Translations under genes and position numbers: made by a program | Notes under the pieces: generated by a model | Told to the model about the DNA's origin: nothing | The model's input: the letters and a program-made list of their open reading frames with translations, nothing else | Databases searched by the model: none | In this document: piece by piece, positions 42,801-56,000 of the stretch | How positions within the stretch are numbered: position 1 is the first letter of the stretch | Layout: each line of letters opens with the position of its first letter | From: Auanema rhodensis | Lineage: Eukaryota; Nematoda; Chromadorea; Rhabditida; Rhabditidae | Assembly (NCBI GenBank): GCA_964057225.1 | Contig: OZ059900.1 | Coordinates: forward strand, 1,622,501-1,686,500 | Direction: 5' to 3' | Length of the DNA stretch: 64,000 nucleotides

Positions 42801-43440
42801 TATTTTTATGAGTTTACACTGATATATATTCATTTTCATCAAAAAAGGTCGAAAATAGAAAGAATTTTTGAAATTTCCGAGTTTTGAGTCTAATTTGGCT
42901 AAATCGCTCATATACATGATCAGAAGCATAGTTTTATTGTCTATGACAACAAAAATCATCAATTAAACGCTAGTGATGTTTAAATATTGATTTTCGCTCA
43001 AATAGCATTACTACACTAAGTATGGTCGTTTTTATGCCTTTAACACCATATACTCACCGATTTTTGGTACAAAATCTGTAATACTCGTAAATTTTGATCA
43101 TATTCGTTAAGATTTGAAAATCAAACACACAATAAACAAAATCAGTCTATTTTTATGAGTTTGCACTGATATATATTCATTTTGATCAAAAAAGGTCGAA
43201 AATAGAAAGAATTTTTGAATTTTCCGAGTTTTGAGTCCAATTGGGCTAAATCGCTCATATATATGATCAAAAGCATAGTTTTACTGTCTATGATAACAAA
43301 AGTCTTCAAATATACACTAATAATGATCAAATCACTGAATTTCACTCAAATAGCATTACTACACTAAGTATGGTCGTTTTTATGCCTTTAACACCATATA
43401 CTCACCGATTTTTGGTACAAAATCTGTGAAACTCGTAAAT
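36835..43440. repeat. Pentamer R-S-T-E-G nested in a 12-monomer unit
   Basis: R-S-T-E-G occupies 37879-39616 and 39617-41354, each 1738 bp. The larger unit X-Y-R-S-T-E-G-R-S-T-E-G (37183-41354, 4172 bp) then restarts with X at 41355, Y at 41703 and R-S-T-E from 42051 to 43440. R shows AAATCTCTC, ACTAACTATGG and CTCAACG. S shows AAAAATCATC. T shows TAAAATTTGATC, GTTTACACTG and TTTTCATC. Copies look identical over long stretches, and differences appear at unit edges, such as CTGTGAAACTCG near 43429. Confidence 0.88.
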
Positions 43441-44830
43441 TTTGATCATATTCGTTAAGATTTGAGAATCAAACATACAATACACAAAATCAGTCTATTT
43501 TTATGAGCTTGCACTGATATATATTCATTTTGATCAAAAAAGGTCGAAAATAGAATGAATTTTTGAAATTTCCGAGTTTTGAGTCTAATTTGGCTAAATC
43601 GCTCATATATATGATCAAAAGCATAGTTTTACTGTCTATGATAACAAAAGTCTTCAAATATACACTAATAATGATTAAATCACTGATTTTCAGTCAAATA
43701 GCATTACTACACTAAGTATGGTCGTTTTTATGCCTTTAACACCATATACTCACCGATTTTTGGTACAAAATCTGTAATACTTGTAAATTTTGATCATATT
43801 TGTTAAGATTCGAGAATCAAACACATAATACACGAAATAAGTCTATTTTTACAAGTTTGCACTGATATTTATTCATTTTGATCAAAAAAGGTCGAAAATA
43901 GAAAAAATTTTTGAAATTTCCGAGTTTTGAGTCCAATTTGGCTAAATCGCTCATATATAAGATCAAAAGCATAGTTTTATTGTCTATAACAACAAAAGTC
44001 ATCAATTAAACGCTAGTGATATTTAAATACTGATTTTCGCTCAAGTAGCATTACTACACTAAGTATGGTCGTTTTCATGCCTTTAACACCATATACTCAC
44101 CGATTTTTGGTACAAAATCTGTAATACTTGTAAATTTCGATCATATTCGTTAAGATTTGAGAATCGAACATACAATACACAAAATCGGTCTATTTTTATG
44201 AGCTTGCACTGATATATATTCATTTTGATCAAAAAAGGTCGAAAATAGAATGAATTTTTGAAATTTCCGAGTTTTGAGTCTAATTTGGCTAAATCGCTTA
44301 TATATATGATCAAAAGCATAGTTTTACTGTCTATGATAACAAAAGTCTTCAAATATACACTAATAATGATTAAATCACTGATTTTCAGTCAAATAGCATT
44401 ACTACACTAAGTATGGTCGTTTTTATGCCTTTAACACCATATACTCACCGATTTTTGGTACAAAATCTGTAATACTTGTAAATTTTGATCATATTTGTTA
44501 AGATTCGAGAATCAAACACATAATACACGAAATAAGTCTATTTTTACAAGTTTGCACTGATATTTATTCATTTTGATCAAAAAAGGTCGAAAATAGAAAA
44601 AATTTTTGAAATTTCCGAGTTTTGAGTCCAATTTGGCTAAATCGCTCATATATAAGATCAAAAGCATAGTTTTATTGTCTACAACAACAAAAGTCATCAA
44701 TTAAACGCTAGTGATATTTAAATACTGATTTTCGCTCAAGTAGCATTACTACACTAAGTATGGTCGTTTTCATGCCTTTAACACCATATACTCACCGATT
44801 TTTGGTACAAAATCTGTAATACTTGTAAAT
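43441..44830. repeat. Dimer P-Q repeated twice, 695-bp period
   Basis: P (GAATGAATTTTT, GATTTTCAGTC) lies at 43441 and 44136, and Q at 43789 and 44484. Q is the most diverged monomer type here: CATAATACAC, GAAAAAATTTTT, TATAAGATC, GATATTTAAA, CTCAAGTAGC and GTTTTCATGCC. The second Q has a private CTACAACAAC and the second P has TTCGATCAT and GCTTATATAT. Confidence 0.85.
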
Positions 44831-46819
44831 TTTGATCATATTCGTTAAGATTTGAGAATCGAACATACAATACACAAAATCGGTCTATTTTTATGAGCTT
44901 GCACTGATATATATTCATTTTGATCAAAAAAGGTCGAAAATAGAAAGAATTTTTGAAATTTCCGAGTTTTGAGTCTAATTTGGCTAAATCGCTCATATAT
45001 ATGATCAGAAGCATAGTTTTAATGTCTATGACAACAAAAATCATCAATTAAACGCTAGTGATGTTTAAATACTGATTTTCGCTCAAATAGCATTACTACA
45101 CTAAGTATGGTCGTTTTTATGCTTTTAACACCATATACTCACCGATTTTTGGTACAAAATCTGTAATACTCGTAAAATTTGATCATATTTGTTAAGATTT
45201 GAGAATCAAACACACAATACACAAAATCAGTCTATTTTTATGAGTTTACACTGATATATATTCATTTTCATCAAAAAAGGTCGAAAATAGAAAGAATTTT
45301 TGAATTTTCCGAGTTTTGAGTCGAATTGGGCTAAATCGCTCATATATATGATCAAAAGCATAGTTTTACCGTCTATGATAACAAAAGTCTTCAAATATAC
45401 ACTAATAATGATTAAATCACTGAATTTCACTCAAATAGCATTACTACACTAAGTATGGTCGTTTTTATGCCTTTAACACCATATACTCACCGATTTTTGG
45501 TACAAAATCTGTAATACTTGTAAATTTTGATCATATTTGTTAAGATTCGAGAATCAAACACATAATACACAAAATAAGTCTATTTTTACAAGTTTGCACT
45601 GATATTTATTCATTTTGATCAAAAAAGGTCGAAAATAGAAAGAATTTTTGAAATTTCCGAGTTTTGAGTCCAATTTGGCTAAATCGCTCATATATATGAT
45701 CAAAAGCATAGTTTTATTGTCTATAACAACAAAAGTCATCAATTAAACGCTAGTGATGTTTAAATACTGAATTTCGCTCAAATAGCATTACTACACTAAG
45801 TATGGTCGTTTTTATGCCTTTAACACCATATACTCACCGATTTTCGGTACAAAATCTGTAATACTCGTAAATTTTGATCATATTCGTTAAGATTTGAGAA
45901 TCAAACATACAATACACAAAATCAGTCTATTTTTATGAGCTTGCACTGATATATATTCATTTTGATCAAAAAAGGTCGAAAATAGAAAGAATTTTTGAAA
46001 TTTCCGAGTTTTGAGTCTAATTTGGCTAAATCGCTCATATATATGATCAAAAGCATAGTTTTATTGTCTATGACAACAAAAGTCATCAATTAAATGCTAG
46101 TGATGTTTAAATACTGAATTTCGCTCAAATAGCATTACTACACTAAGTATGGTCGTTTTTATGCCTTTAACACCATATACTCACCGATTTTTGGTACAAA
46201 ATCTGTAATACTCGTAAATTTTGATCATATTCGGTGAGATTCGAGAATCAAACACACAATACACGAAATAAGTTTATTTTTACGAGTTTGCACTGATATT
46301 TATTCATTTTGATCAAAAAAGGTCGAAAATAGAAAGAATTTTTGAAATTTCCGAGTTTTGAGTCTAATTTGGCTAAATCGCTCATATATATGATCAAAAG
46401 CATAGTTTTACTGTCTATGATAACAAAAGTCTTCAAATATACACTAATAATGATTAAATCACAGATTTTCAGTCAAATAGCATTACTACACTAAGTATGG
46501 TCGTTTTTATGCCTTTAACACCATATACTCACCGATTTTTGGTACAAAATCTGTAATACTTGTAAATTTTGATCATATTTGTTAAGATTCGAGAATCAAA
46601 CACATAATACACGAAATAAGTCTATTTTTACAAGTTTGCACTGATATTTATTCATTTTGATCAAAAAAGGTCGAAAATAGAAAAAATTTTTGAAATTTCC
46701 GAGTTTTGAGTCCAATTTGGCTAAATCGCTCATATATATGATCAAAAGCATAGTTTTACTGTCTATGATAACAAAAGTCTTCAAATATACACTAATAATG
46801 ATCAAATCACTGAATTTCA
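44831..46819. repeat. S-, T- and Q-related chimeric monomers
   Basis: The monomers at 44831, 45178 and 45526 recur at 47611, 47958 and 48306, 2780 bp downstream (8 monomers). The first shows TTTTAATGTC and GCTTTTAACACC. The second has a T front with an E-like tail and GAGTCGAATTGGG. The third has CATAATACACAAAATAAG and CTATAACAAC. The monomer at 46220 joins a D-like front to a P tail, and 46568 joins a Q front to an E/C-like tail. Confidence 0.75.
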
Positions 46820-49800
46820 CTCAAATAGCATTACTACACTAAGTATGGTCGTTTTTATGCCTTTAACACCATATACTCACCGATTTTTGGTACAAAATCT
46901 GTGATACTCGTAAATTTTGATCATATTCGTTAAGATTTGAGAATCAAACATACAATACACAAAATCAGTCTATTTTTATGAGCTTGCACTGATATATATT
47001 CATTTTGATCAAAAAAGGTCGAAAATAGAATGAATTTTTGAAATTTCCGAGTTTTGAGTCTAATTTGGCAAAATCGCTCATATATATGATCAAAAGCATA
47101 GTTTTACTGTCTATGATAACAAAAGTCTTCAAATATACACTAATAATGATTAAATCACTGATTTTCAGTCAAATAGCATTACTACACTAAGTATGGTCGT
47201 TTTTATGCCTTTAACACCATATACTCACCGATTTTTGGTACAAAATCTGTAATACTTGTAAATTTTGATCATATTTGTTAAGATTCGAGAATCAAACACA
47301 TAATACACAAAATAAGTCTATTTTTACAAGTTTGCACTGATATTTATTCATTTTGATCAAAAAAGGTCGAAAATAGAAAAAATTTTTGAAATTTCCGAGT
47401 TTTGAGTCCAATTTGGCTAAATCGCTCATATATAAGATCAAAAGCATAGTTTTATTGTCTATAACAACAAAAGTCATCAATTAAACGCTAGTGATATTTA
47501 AATACTGATTTTCGCTCAAGTAGCATTACTACACTAAGTATGGTCGTTTTCATGCCTTTAACACCATATACTCACCGATTTTTGGTACAAAATCTGTAAT
47601 ACTTGTAAATTTTGATCATATTCGTTAAGATTTGAGAATCGAACATACAATACACAAAATCAGTCTATTTTTATGAGCTTGCACTGATATATATTCATTT
47701 TGATCAAAAAAGGTCGAAAATAGAAAGAATTTTTGAAATTTCCGAGTTTTGAGTCTAATTTGGCTAAATCGCTCATATATATGATCAGAAGCATAGTTTT
47801 AATGTCTATGACAACAAAAATCATCAATTAAACGCTAGTGATGTTTAAATACTGATTTTCGCTCAAATAGCATTACTACACTAAGTATGGTCGTTTTTAT
47901 GCTTTTAACACCATATACTCACCGATTTTTGGTACAAAATCTGTAATACTCGTAAAATTTGATCATATTTGTTAAGATTTGAGAATCAAACACACAATAC
48001 ACAAAATCAGTCTATTTTTATGAGTTTACACTGATATATATTCATTTTCATCAAAAAAGGTCGAAAATAGAAAGAATTTTTGAATTTTCCGAGTTTTGAG
48101 TCGAATTGGGCTAAATCGCTCATATATATGATCAAAAGCATAGTTTTACTGTCTATGATAACAAAAGTCTTCAAATATACACTAATAATGATTAAATCAC
48201 TGAATTTCACTCAAATAGCATTACTACACTAAGTATGGTCGTTTTTATGCCTTTAACACCATATACTCACCGATTTTTGGTACAAAATCTGTAATACTTG
48301 TAAATTTTGATCATATTTGTTAAGATTTGAGAATCAAACACATAATACACAAAATAAGTCTATTTTTACAAGTTTGCACTGATATTTATTCATTTTGATC
48401 AAAAAAGGTCGAAAATAGAAAGAATTTTTGAAATTTCCGAGTTTTGAGTCCAATTTGGCTAAATCGCTCATATATATGATCAAAAGCATAGTTTTATTGT
48501 CTATAACAACAAAAGTCATCAATTAAACGCTAGTGATGTTTAAATACTGAATTTCGCTCAAATAGCATTACTACACTAAGTATGGTCGTTTTTATGCCTT
48601 TAACACCATATACTCACCGATTTTTGGTACAAAATCTGTAATACTCGTAAATTTTGATCATATTCGGTGAGATTCGAGAATCGAACACACAATACACGAA
48701 ATAAGTCTATTTTTACGAGTTTGCACTGATATTTATTCATTTTGATCAAAAAAGGTCGAAAATAGAAAGAATTTTTGAAATTTCCGAGTTTTGAGTCTAA
48801 TTTGGCTAAATCGCTCATATATATGATCAAAAGCATAGTTTTACTGTCTATGATAACAAAAATCTTCAAATATACACTAATAATGTGTAAATCACTGAAT
48901 TTCACTCAAATAGCTTTACTACACTAAGTATGGTCGTTTTTATGCCTTTAACACCATATACTCACCGATTTTTGGTACAAAATCTGTAATACTCGTAAAT
49001 TTTGATCATATTCGTTAAGATTCGAGAATCAAACACACAATACACGAAATAAGTTTATTTTGACGAGTTTGCACTGGTATTTATTCATTTTGATCAAAAA
49101 AGGTCGAAAATAGAAAGAATTTTTGAATTTTCCGAGTTTTGAGTCCAATTGGGCTAAATCGCTCATATATATGATCAAAAGCATAGTTTTACTGTCTATG
49201 ACAACAAACGTCTTCAAATATACACTAATAATGTGTAAATCACTGAATTTCACTCAAATAGCTTTACTACACTAAGTATGGTCGTTTTTATGCCTTTAAC
49301 ACCATATACTCACCGATTTTTGGTACAAAATCTGTAATACTCGTAAATTTCGATCATATTCGTTAAGATTCGAGAATCAAACACACAATACACGAAATAA
49401 GTTTATTTTTACGAATTTGCACTGATATTTATTCATTTTGATCAAAAAAGGTCGAAAATAGAAAGAATTTTTTAATTTTCCGAGTTTTGAGTCCAATTGG
49501 GCTAAATCGCTCATATATATGATCAAAAGCATAGTTTCACTGTCTATGATAACAAAAGTCTTCAAATATACACTAGTAATGATTAAATCACTGAATTTCA
49601 CTCAAATAGCATTACTACACTAAGTATGGTCGTTTTTATGCCTTTAACACCATATACTCACCGATTTTTGGTACAAAATCTGTAATACTTGTAAATTTTG
49701 ATCATATTTGTTAAGATTCGAGAATCAAACACATAATACACGAAATAAGTCTATTTTTACAAGTTTGCACTGATATTTATTCATTTTGATCAAAAAAAGG

Positions 49801-52800
49801 TCGAAAATAGAAAAATTTTTTGAAATTTCCGAGTTTTGAGTCCAATTTGGCTAAATCGCTCATATATATGATCAAAAGCATAGTTTTATTGTCTATGACA
49901 ACAAAAGTCATCAATTAAATGCTAGTGATGTTTAAATACTGATTTTCGCTCAAATAGCATTACTACACTAAGTATGGTCGTTTTTATGCCTTTAACACCA
50001 TATACTCACCGATTTTTGGTACAAAATCTGTAATACTTGTGAATTTTGATCATATTCGTTAAGATTTGAGAATCGAACATACAATACACAAAATCAGTCT
50101 ATTTTTATGAGCTTGCACTGATATTTATTCATTTTGATCAAAAAAGGTCGAAAATAGAAAGAATTTTTGAAATTTCCGAGTTTTGAGTCTAATTTGGCTA
50201 AATCGCTCATATACATGATCAGAAGCATAGTTTTATTGTCTATGACAACAAAAGTCATCAATTAAACGCTAGTGATGTTTAAATACTGATTTTCGCTCAA
50301 ATAGCATTACTACACTAAGTATGGTCGTTTTTATGCCTTTAACACCATATACTCACCGATTTTTGGTACACAATCTGTAATACTCGTAAATTTTGATCAT
50401 ATTCGTTAAAATTTGAAAATCAAACACACAATAAACAAAATCAGTCTATTTTTATGAGCTTGCACTGATATTTATTCATTTTGATCAAAAAAGGTCGAAA
50501 ATAGAAAGAATTTTTGAAATTTCCGAGTTTTGAGTCTAATTTGGGTAAATCGCTCATATATATGATCAAAAGCATAGTTTTACTGTCTATGATAACAAAA
50601 GTCTTCAAATATACACTAATAATGTGTAAATCACTGAATTTCACTAAAATGCATTACTACACTAAGTATGGTCGTTTTTATGCCTTTAACACCATATACT
50701 CACCGATTTTTGGTACAAAATCTGTGATACTCGTAAATTTTGATCATATTCGGTGAGATTCGAGGATCGAACACACAATACACGAAATAAGTTTATTTTG
50801 ACGAGTTTGCACTGATATTTATTCATTTTGATCAAAAAAGGTCGAAAATAGAAAGAATTTTTGAAATTTCCGAGTTTTGAGTCTAATTTGGCTAAATCGC
50901 TCATATACATGATCAGAAGCATAGTTTTATTGTCTATGACAACAAAAGTCATCAATTAAACGCTAGTGATGTTTAAATACTGATTTTCGCTCAAATAGCA
51001 TTACTACACTAAGTATGGTCGTTTTTATGCCTTTAACACCATATACTCACCGATTTTTGGTACACAATCTGTAATACTCGTAAATTTTGATCATATTCGT
51101 TAAGATTTGAGAATCGAACATACAATACACAAAATCAGTCTATTTTTATGAGCTTGCACTGATATTTATTCATTTTGATCAAAAAAGGTCGAAAATAGAA
51201 AGAATTTTTGAAATTTCCGAGTTTTGAGTCTAATTTGGCTAAATCGCTCATATATATGATCAAAAGCATAGTTTTACTGTCTATGATAACAAAAGTCTTC
51301 AAATATACACTAATAATGTGTAAATCACTGAATTTCACTCAAATGCATTACTACACTAAGTATGGTCGTTTTTATGCCTTTAACACCATATACTCACCGA
51401 TTTTTGGTACAAAATCTGTAATACTTGTAAATTTTGATCATATTCGTTAAGATTCGAGAATCAAACACACAATACACGAAATAAGTTTATTTTTACGAGT
51501 TTGCACTGATATTTATTCATTTTGATCAAAAAAGGTCGAAAATAGAAAGAATTTTTGAAATTTCCGAGTTTTGAGTCTAATTTGGCTAAATCGCTCATAT
51601 ACATGATCAGAAGCATAGTTTTATTGTCTATGACAACAAAAGTCATCAATTAAACGCTAGTGATGTTTAAATACTGATTTTCGCTCAAATAGCATTACTA
51701 CACTAAGTATGGTCGTTTTTATGCCTTTAACACCATATACTCACCGATTTTTGGTACAAAATCTGTAATACTCGTAAATTTTGATCATATTCGGTGAGAT
51801 TCGAGAATCAGCCACACAATACACGAAATAAGTTTATTTTTACGAGTTTGCACTGATATTTATTCATTTTGATCAAAAAAGGTCGAAAATAGAAAGAATT
51901 TTTGAAATTTCCGAGTTTTGAGTCTAATTTGGCTAAATCGCTCATATATATGATCAAAAGCATAGTTTTATTGTCTATGACAACAAAAGTCATCAATTAA
52001 ACGCTAGTGATGTTTAAATACTGAATTTCGCTCAAATAGCATTACTACACTAAGTATGGTCGTTTTTATGCCTTTAACACCATATACTCACCGATTTTTG
52101 GTACAAAATCTGTAATACTCGTAAATTTTGATCATATTCGGTGAGATTCGAGAATCAAACACACAATACACGAAATAAGTTTATTTTTACGAGTTTGCAC
52201 TGATATTTATTCATTTTGATCAAAAAAGGTCGAAAATAGAAAGAATTTTTGAAATTTACGAGTTTTGAATCTAATTTGGCTAAATCGCTCATATATATGA
52301 TCAAAAGCATAGTTTTACTGTCTATGATAACAAAAGTCTTCAAATATACACTAATAATGATTAAATCACTGAATTTCACTCAAATAGCATTACTACACTA
52401 AGTATGGTCGTTTTTATGCCTTTAACACCATATACTCACCGATTTTTGGTACAAAATCTGTGATACTCGTAAATTTTGATCATATTCGGTGAGATTCGAG
52501 AATCAAACACACAATACACGAAATAAGTTTATTTTTACGAGTTTGCACTGATATTTATTCATTTTGATCAAAAAAGGTCGAAAATAGAAAGAATTTTTGA
52601 AATTTCCGAGTTTTGAGTCTAATTTGGCTAAATCGCTCATATACATGATCAGAAGCATAGTTTTATTGTCTATGACAACAAAAGTCATCAATTAAACGCT
52701 AGTGATGTTTAAATACTGATTTTCGCTCAAATAGCATTACTACACTAAGTATGGTCGTTTTTATGCCTTTAACACCATATACTCACCGATTTTTGGTACA

Positions 52801-52820
52801 AAATCTGTAATACTCGTAAA
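46820..52820. repeat. Large duplication, copy 1 (6001 bp)
   Basis: This block matches 53073-59073 at a constant offset of 6253 bp (18 monomers). By eye I find four differences: 47070 A against 53323 T, 47431 T against 53684 C, 50545 G against 56798 C, and 52381 C against 58634 A. It contains P and Q monomers, T-like and Y-like monomers, one monomer with a seven-A run (49697), and then the U-V-D'-U/V-A-B-D/C-A series also found at 28147-30577. The limits are where matching ends, so the true breakpoints may lie inside flanking homology. Confidence 0.9.
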
Positions 52821-53072
52821 ATTTGATCATATTTGTTAAGATTTGAGAATCAAACACACAATACACAAAATCAGTCTATTTTTATGAGTTTACACTGATA
52901 TATATTCATTTTCATCAAAAAAGGTCGAAAATAGAAAGAATTTTTGAAATTTCCGAGTTTTGAGTCTAATTTGGCTAAATCGCTCATATATATGATCAGA
53001 AGCATAGTTTTAATGTCTATGACAACAAAAATCATCAATTAAACGCTAGTGATGTTTAAATACTGATTTTCG
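52821..53072. repeat. 252-bp stretch between the two 6-kb copies
   Basis: This is satellite sequence but is not part of the 6001-bp match. Its front is type T (TAAAATTTGATC, GTTTACACTG, TTTTCATC) and its back resembles the S-like monomer at 47611 (TTTTAATGTC, AAAAATCATC). It is therefore a chimera at the junction of the duplication. Confidence 0.8.
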
Positions 53073-56000
53073 CTCAAATAGCATTACTACACTAAGTATG
53101 GTCGTTTTTATGCCTTTAACACCATATACTCACCGATTTTTGGTACAAAATCTGTGATACTCGTAAATTTTGATCATATTCGTTAAGATTTGAGAATCAA
53201 ACATACAATACACAAAATCAGTCTATTTTTATGAGCTTGCACTGATATATATTCATTTTGATCAAAAAAGGTCGAAAATAGAATGAATTTTTGAAATTTC
53301 CGAGTTTTGAGTCTAATTTGGCTAAATCGCTCATATATATGATCAAAAGCATAGTTTTACTGTCTATGATAACAAAAGTCTTCAAATATACACTAATAAT
53401 GATTAAATCACTGATTTTCAGTCAAATAGCATTACTACACTAAGTATGGTCGTTTTTATGCCTTTAACACCATATACTCACCGATTTTTGGTACAAAATC
53501 TGTAATACTTGTAAATTTTGATCATATTTGTTAAGATTCGAGAATCAAACACATAATACACAAAATAAGTCTATTTTTACAAGTTTGCACTGATATTTAT
53601 TCATTTTGATCAAAAAAGGTCGAAAATAGAAAAAATTTTTGAAATTTCCGAGTTTTGAGTCCAATTTGGCTAAATCGCTCATACATAAGATCAAAAGCAT
53701 AGTTTTATTGTCTATAACAACAAAAGTCATCAATTAAACGCTAGTGATATTTAAATACTGATTTTCGCTCAAGTAGCATTACTACACTAAGTATGGTCGT
53801 TTTCATGCCTTTAACACCATATACTCACCGATTTTTGGTACAAAATCTGTAATACTTGTAAATTTTGATCATATTCGTTAAGATTTGAGAATCGAACATA
53901 CAATACACAAAATCAGTCTATTTTTATGAGCTTGCACTGATATATATTCATTTTGATCAAAAAAGGTCGAAAATAGAAAGAATTTTTGAAATTTCCGAGT
54001 TTTGAGTCTAATTTGGCTAAATCGCTCATATATATGATCAGAAGCATAGTTTTAATGTCTATGACAACAAAAATCATCAATTAAACGCTAGTGATGTTTA
54101 AATACTGATTTTCGCTCAAATAGCATTACTACACTAAGTATGGTCGTTTTTATGCTTTTAACACCATATACTCACCGATTTTTGGTACAAAATCTGTAAT
54201 ACTCGTAAAATTTGATCATATTTGTTAAGATTTGAGAATCAAACACACAATACACAAAATCAGTCTATTTTTATGAGTTTACACTGATATATATTCATTT
54301 TCATCAAAAAAGGTCGAAAATAGAAAGAATTTTTGAATTTTCCGAGTTTTGAGTCGAATTGGGCTAAATCGCTCATATATATGATCAAAAGCATAGTTTT
54401 ACTGTCTATGATAACAAAAGTCTTCAAATATACACTAATAATGATTAAATCACTGAATTTCACTCAAATAGCATTACTACACTAAGTATGGTCGTTTTTA
54501 TGCCTTTAACACCATATACTCACCGATTTTTGGTACAAAATCTGTAATACTTGTAAATTTTGATCATATTTGTTAAGATTTGAGAATCAAACACATAATA
54601 CACAAAATAAGTCTATTTTTACAAGTTTGCACTGATATTTATTCATTTTGATCAAAAAAGGTCGAAAATAGAAAGAATTTTTGAAATTTCCGAGTTTTGA
54701 GTCCAATTTGGCTAAATCGCTCATATATATGATCAAAAGCATAGTTTTATTGTCTATAACAACAAAAGTCATCAATTAAACGCTAGTGATGTTTAAATAC
54801 TGAATTTCGCTCAAATAGCATTACTACACTAAGTATGGTCGTTTTTATGCCTTTAACACCATATACTCACCGATTTTTGGTACAAAATCTGTAATACTCG
54901 TAAATTTTGATCATATTCGGTGAGATTCGAGAATCGAACACACAATACACGAAATAAGTCTATTTTTACGAGTTTGCACTGATATTTATTCATTTTGATC
55001 AAAAAAGGTCGAAAATAGAAAGAATTTTTGAAATTTCCGAGTTTTGAGTCTAATTTGGCTAAATCGCTCATATATATGATCAAAAGCATAGTTTTACTGT
55101 CTATGATAACAAAAATCTTCAAATATACACTAATAATGTGTAAATCACTGAATTTCACTCAAATAGCTTTACTACACTAAGTATGGTCGTTTTTATGCCT
55201 TTAACACCATATACTCACCGATTTTTGGTACAAAATCTGTAATACTCGTAAATTTTGATCATATTCGTTAAGATTCGAGAATCAAACACACAATACACGA
55301 AATAAGTTTATTTTGACGAGTTTGCACTGGTATTTATTCATTTTGATCAAAAAAGGTCGAAAATAGAAAGAATTTTTGAATTTTCCGAGTTTTGAGTCCA
55401 ATTGGGCTAAATCGCTCATATATATGATCAAAAGCATAGTTTTACTGTCTATGACAACAAACGTCTTCAAATATACACTAATAATGTGTAAATCACTGAA
55501 TTTCACTCAAATAGCTTTACTACACTAAGTATGGTCGTTTTTATGCCTTTAACACCATATACTCACCGATTTTTGGTACAAAATCTGTAATACTCGTAAA
55601 TTTCGATCATATTCGTTAAGATTCGAGAATCAAACACACAATACACGAAATAAGTTTATTTTTACGAATTTGCACTGATATTTATTCATTTTGATCAAAA
55701 AAGGTCGAAAATAGAAAGAATTTTTTAATTTTCCGAGTTTTGAGTCCAATTGGGCTAAATCGCTCATATATATGATCAAAAGCATAGTTTCACTGTCTAT
55801 GATAACAAAAGTCTTCAAATATACACTAGTAATGATTAAATCACTGAATTTCACTCAAATAGCATTACTACACTAAGTATGGTCGTTTTTATGCCTTTAA
55901 CACCATATACTCACCGATTTTTGGTACAAAATCTGTAATACTTGTAAATTTTGATCATATTTGTTAAGATTCGAGAATCAAACACATAATACACGAAATA

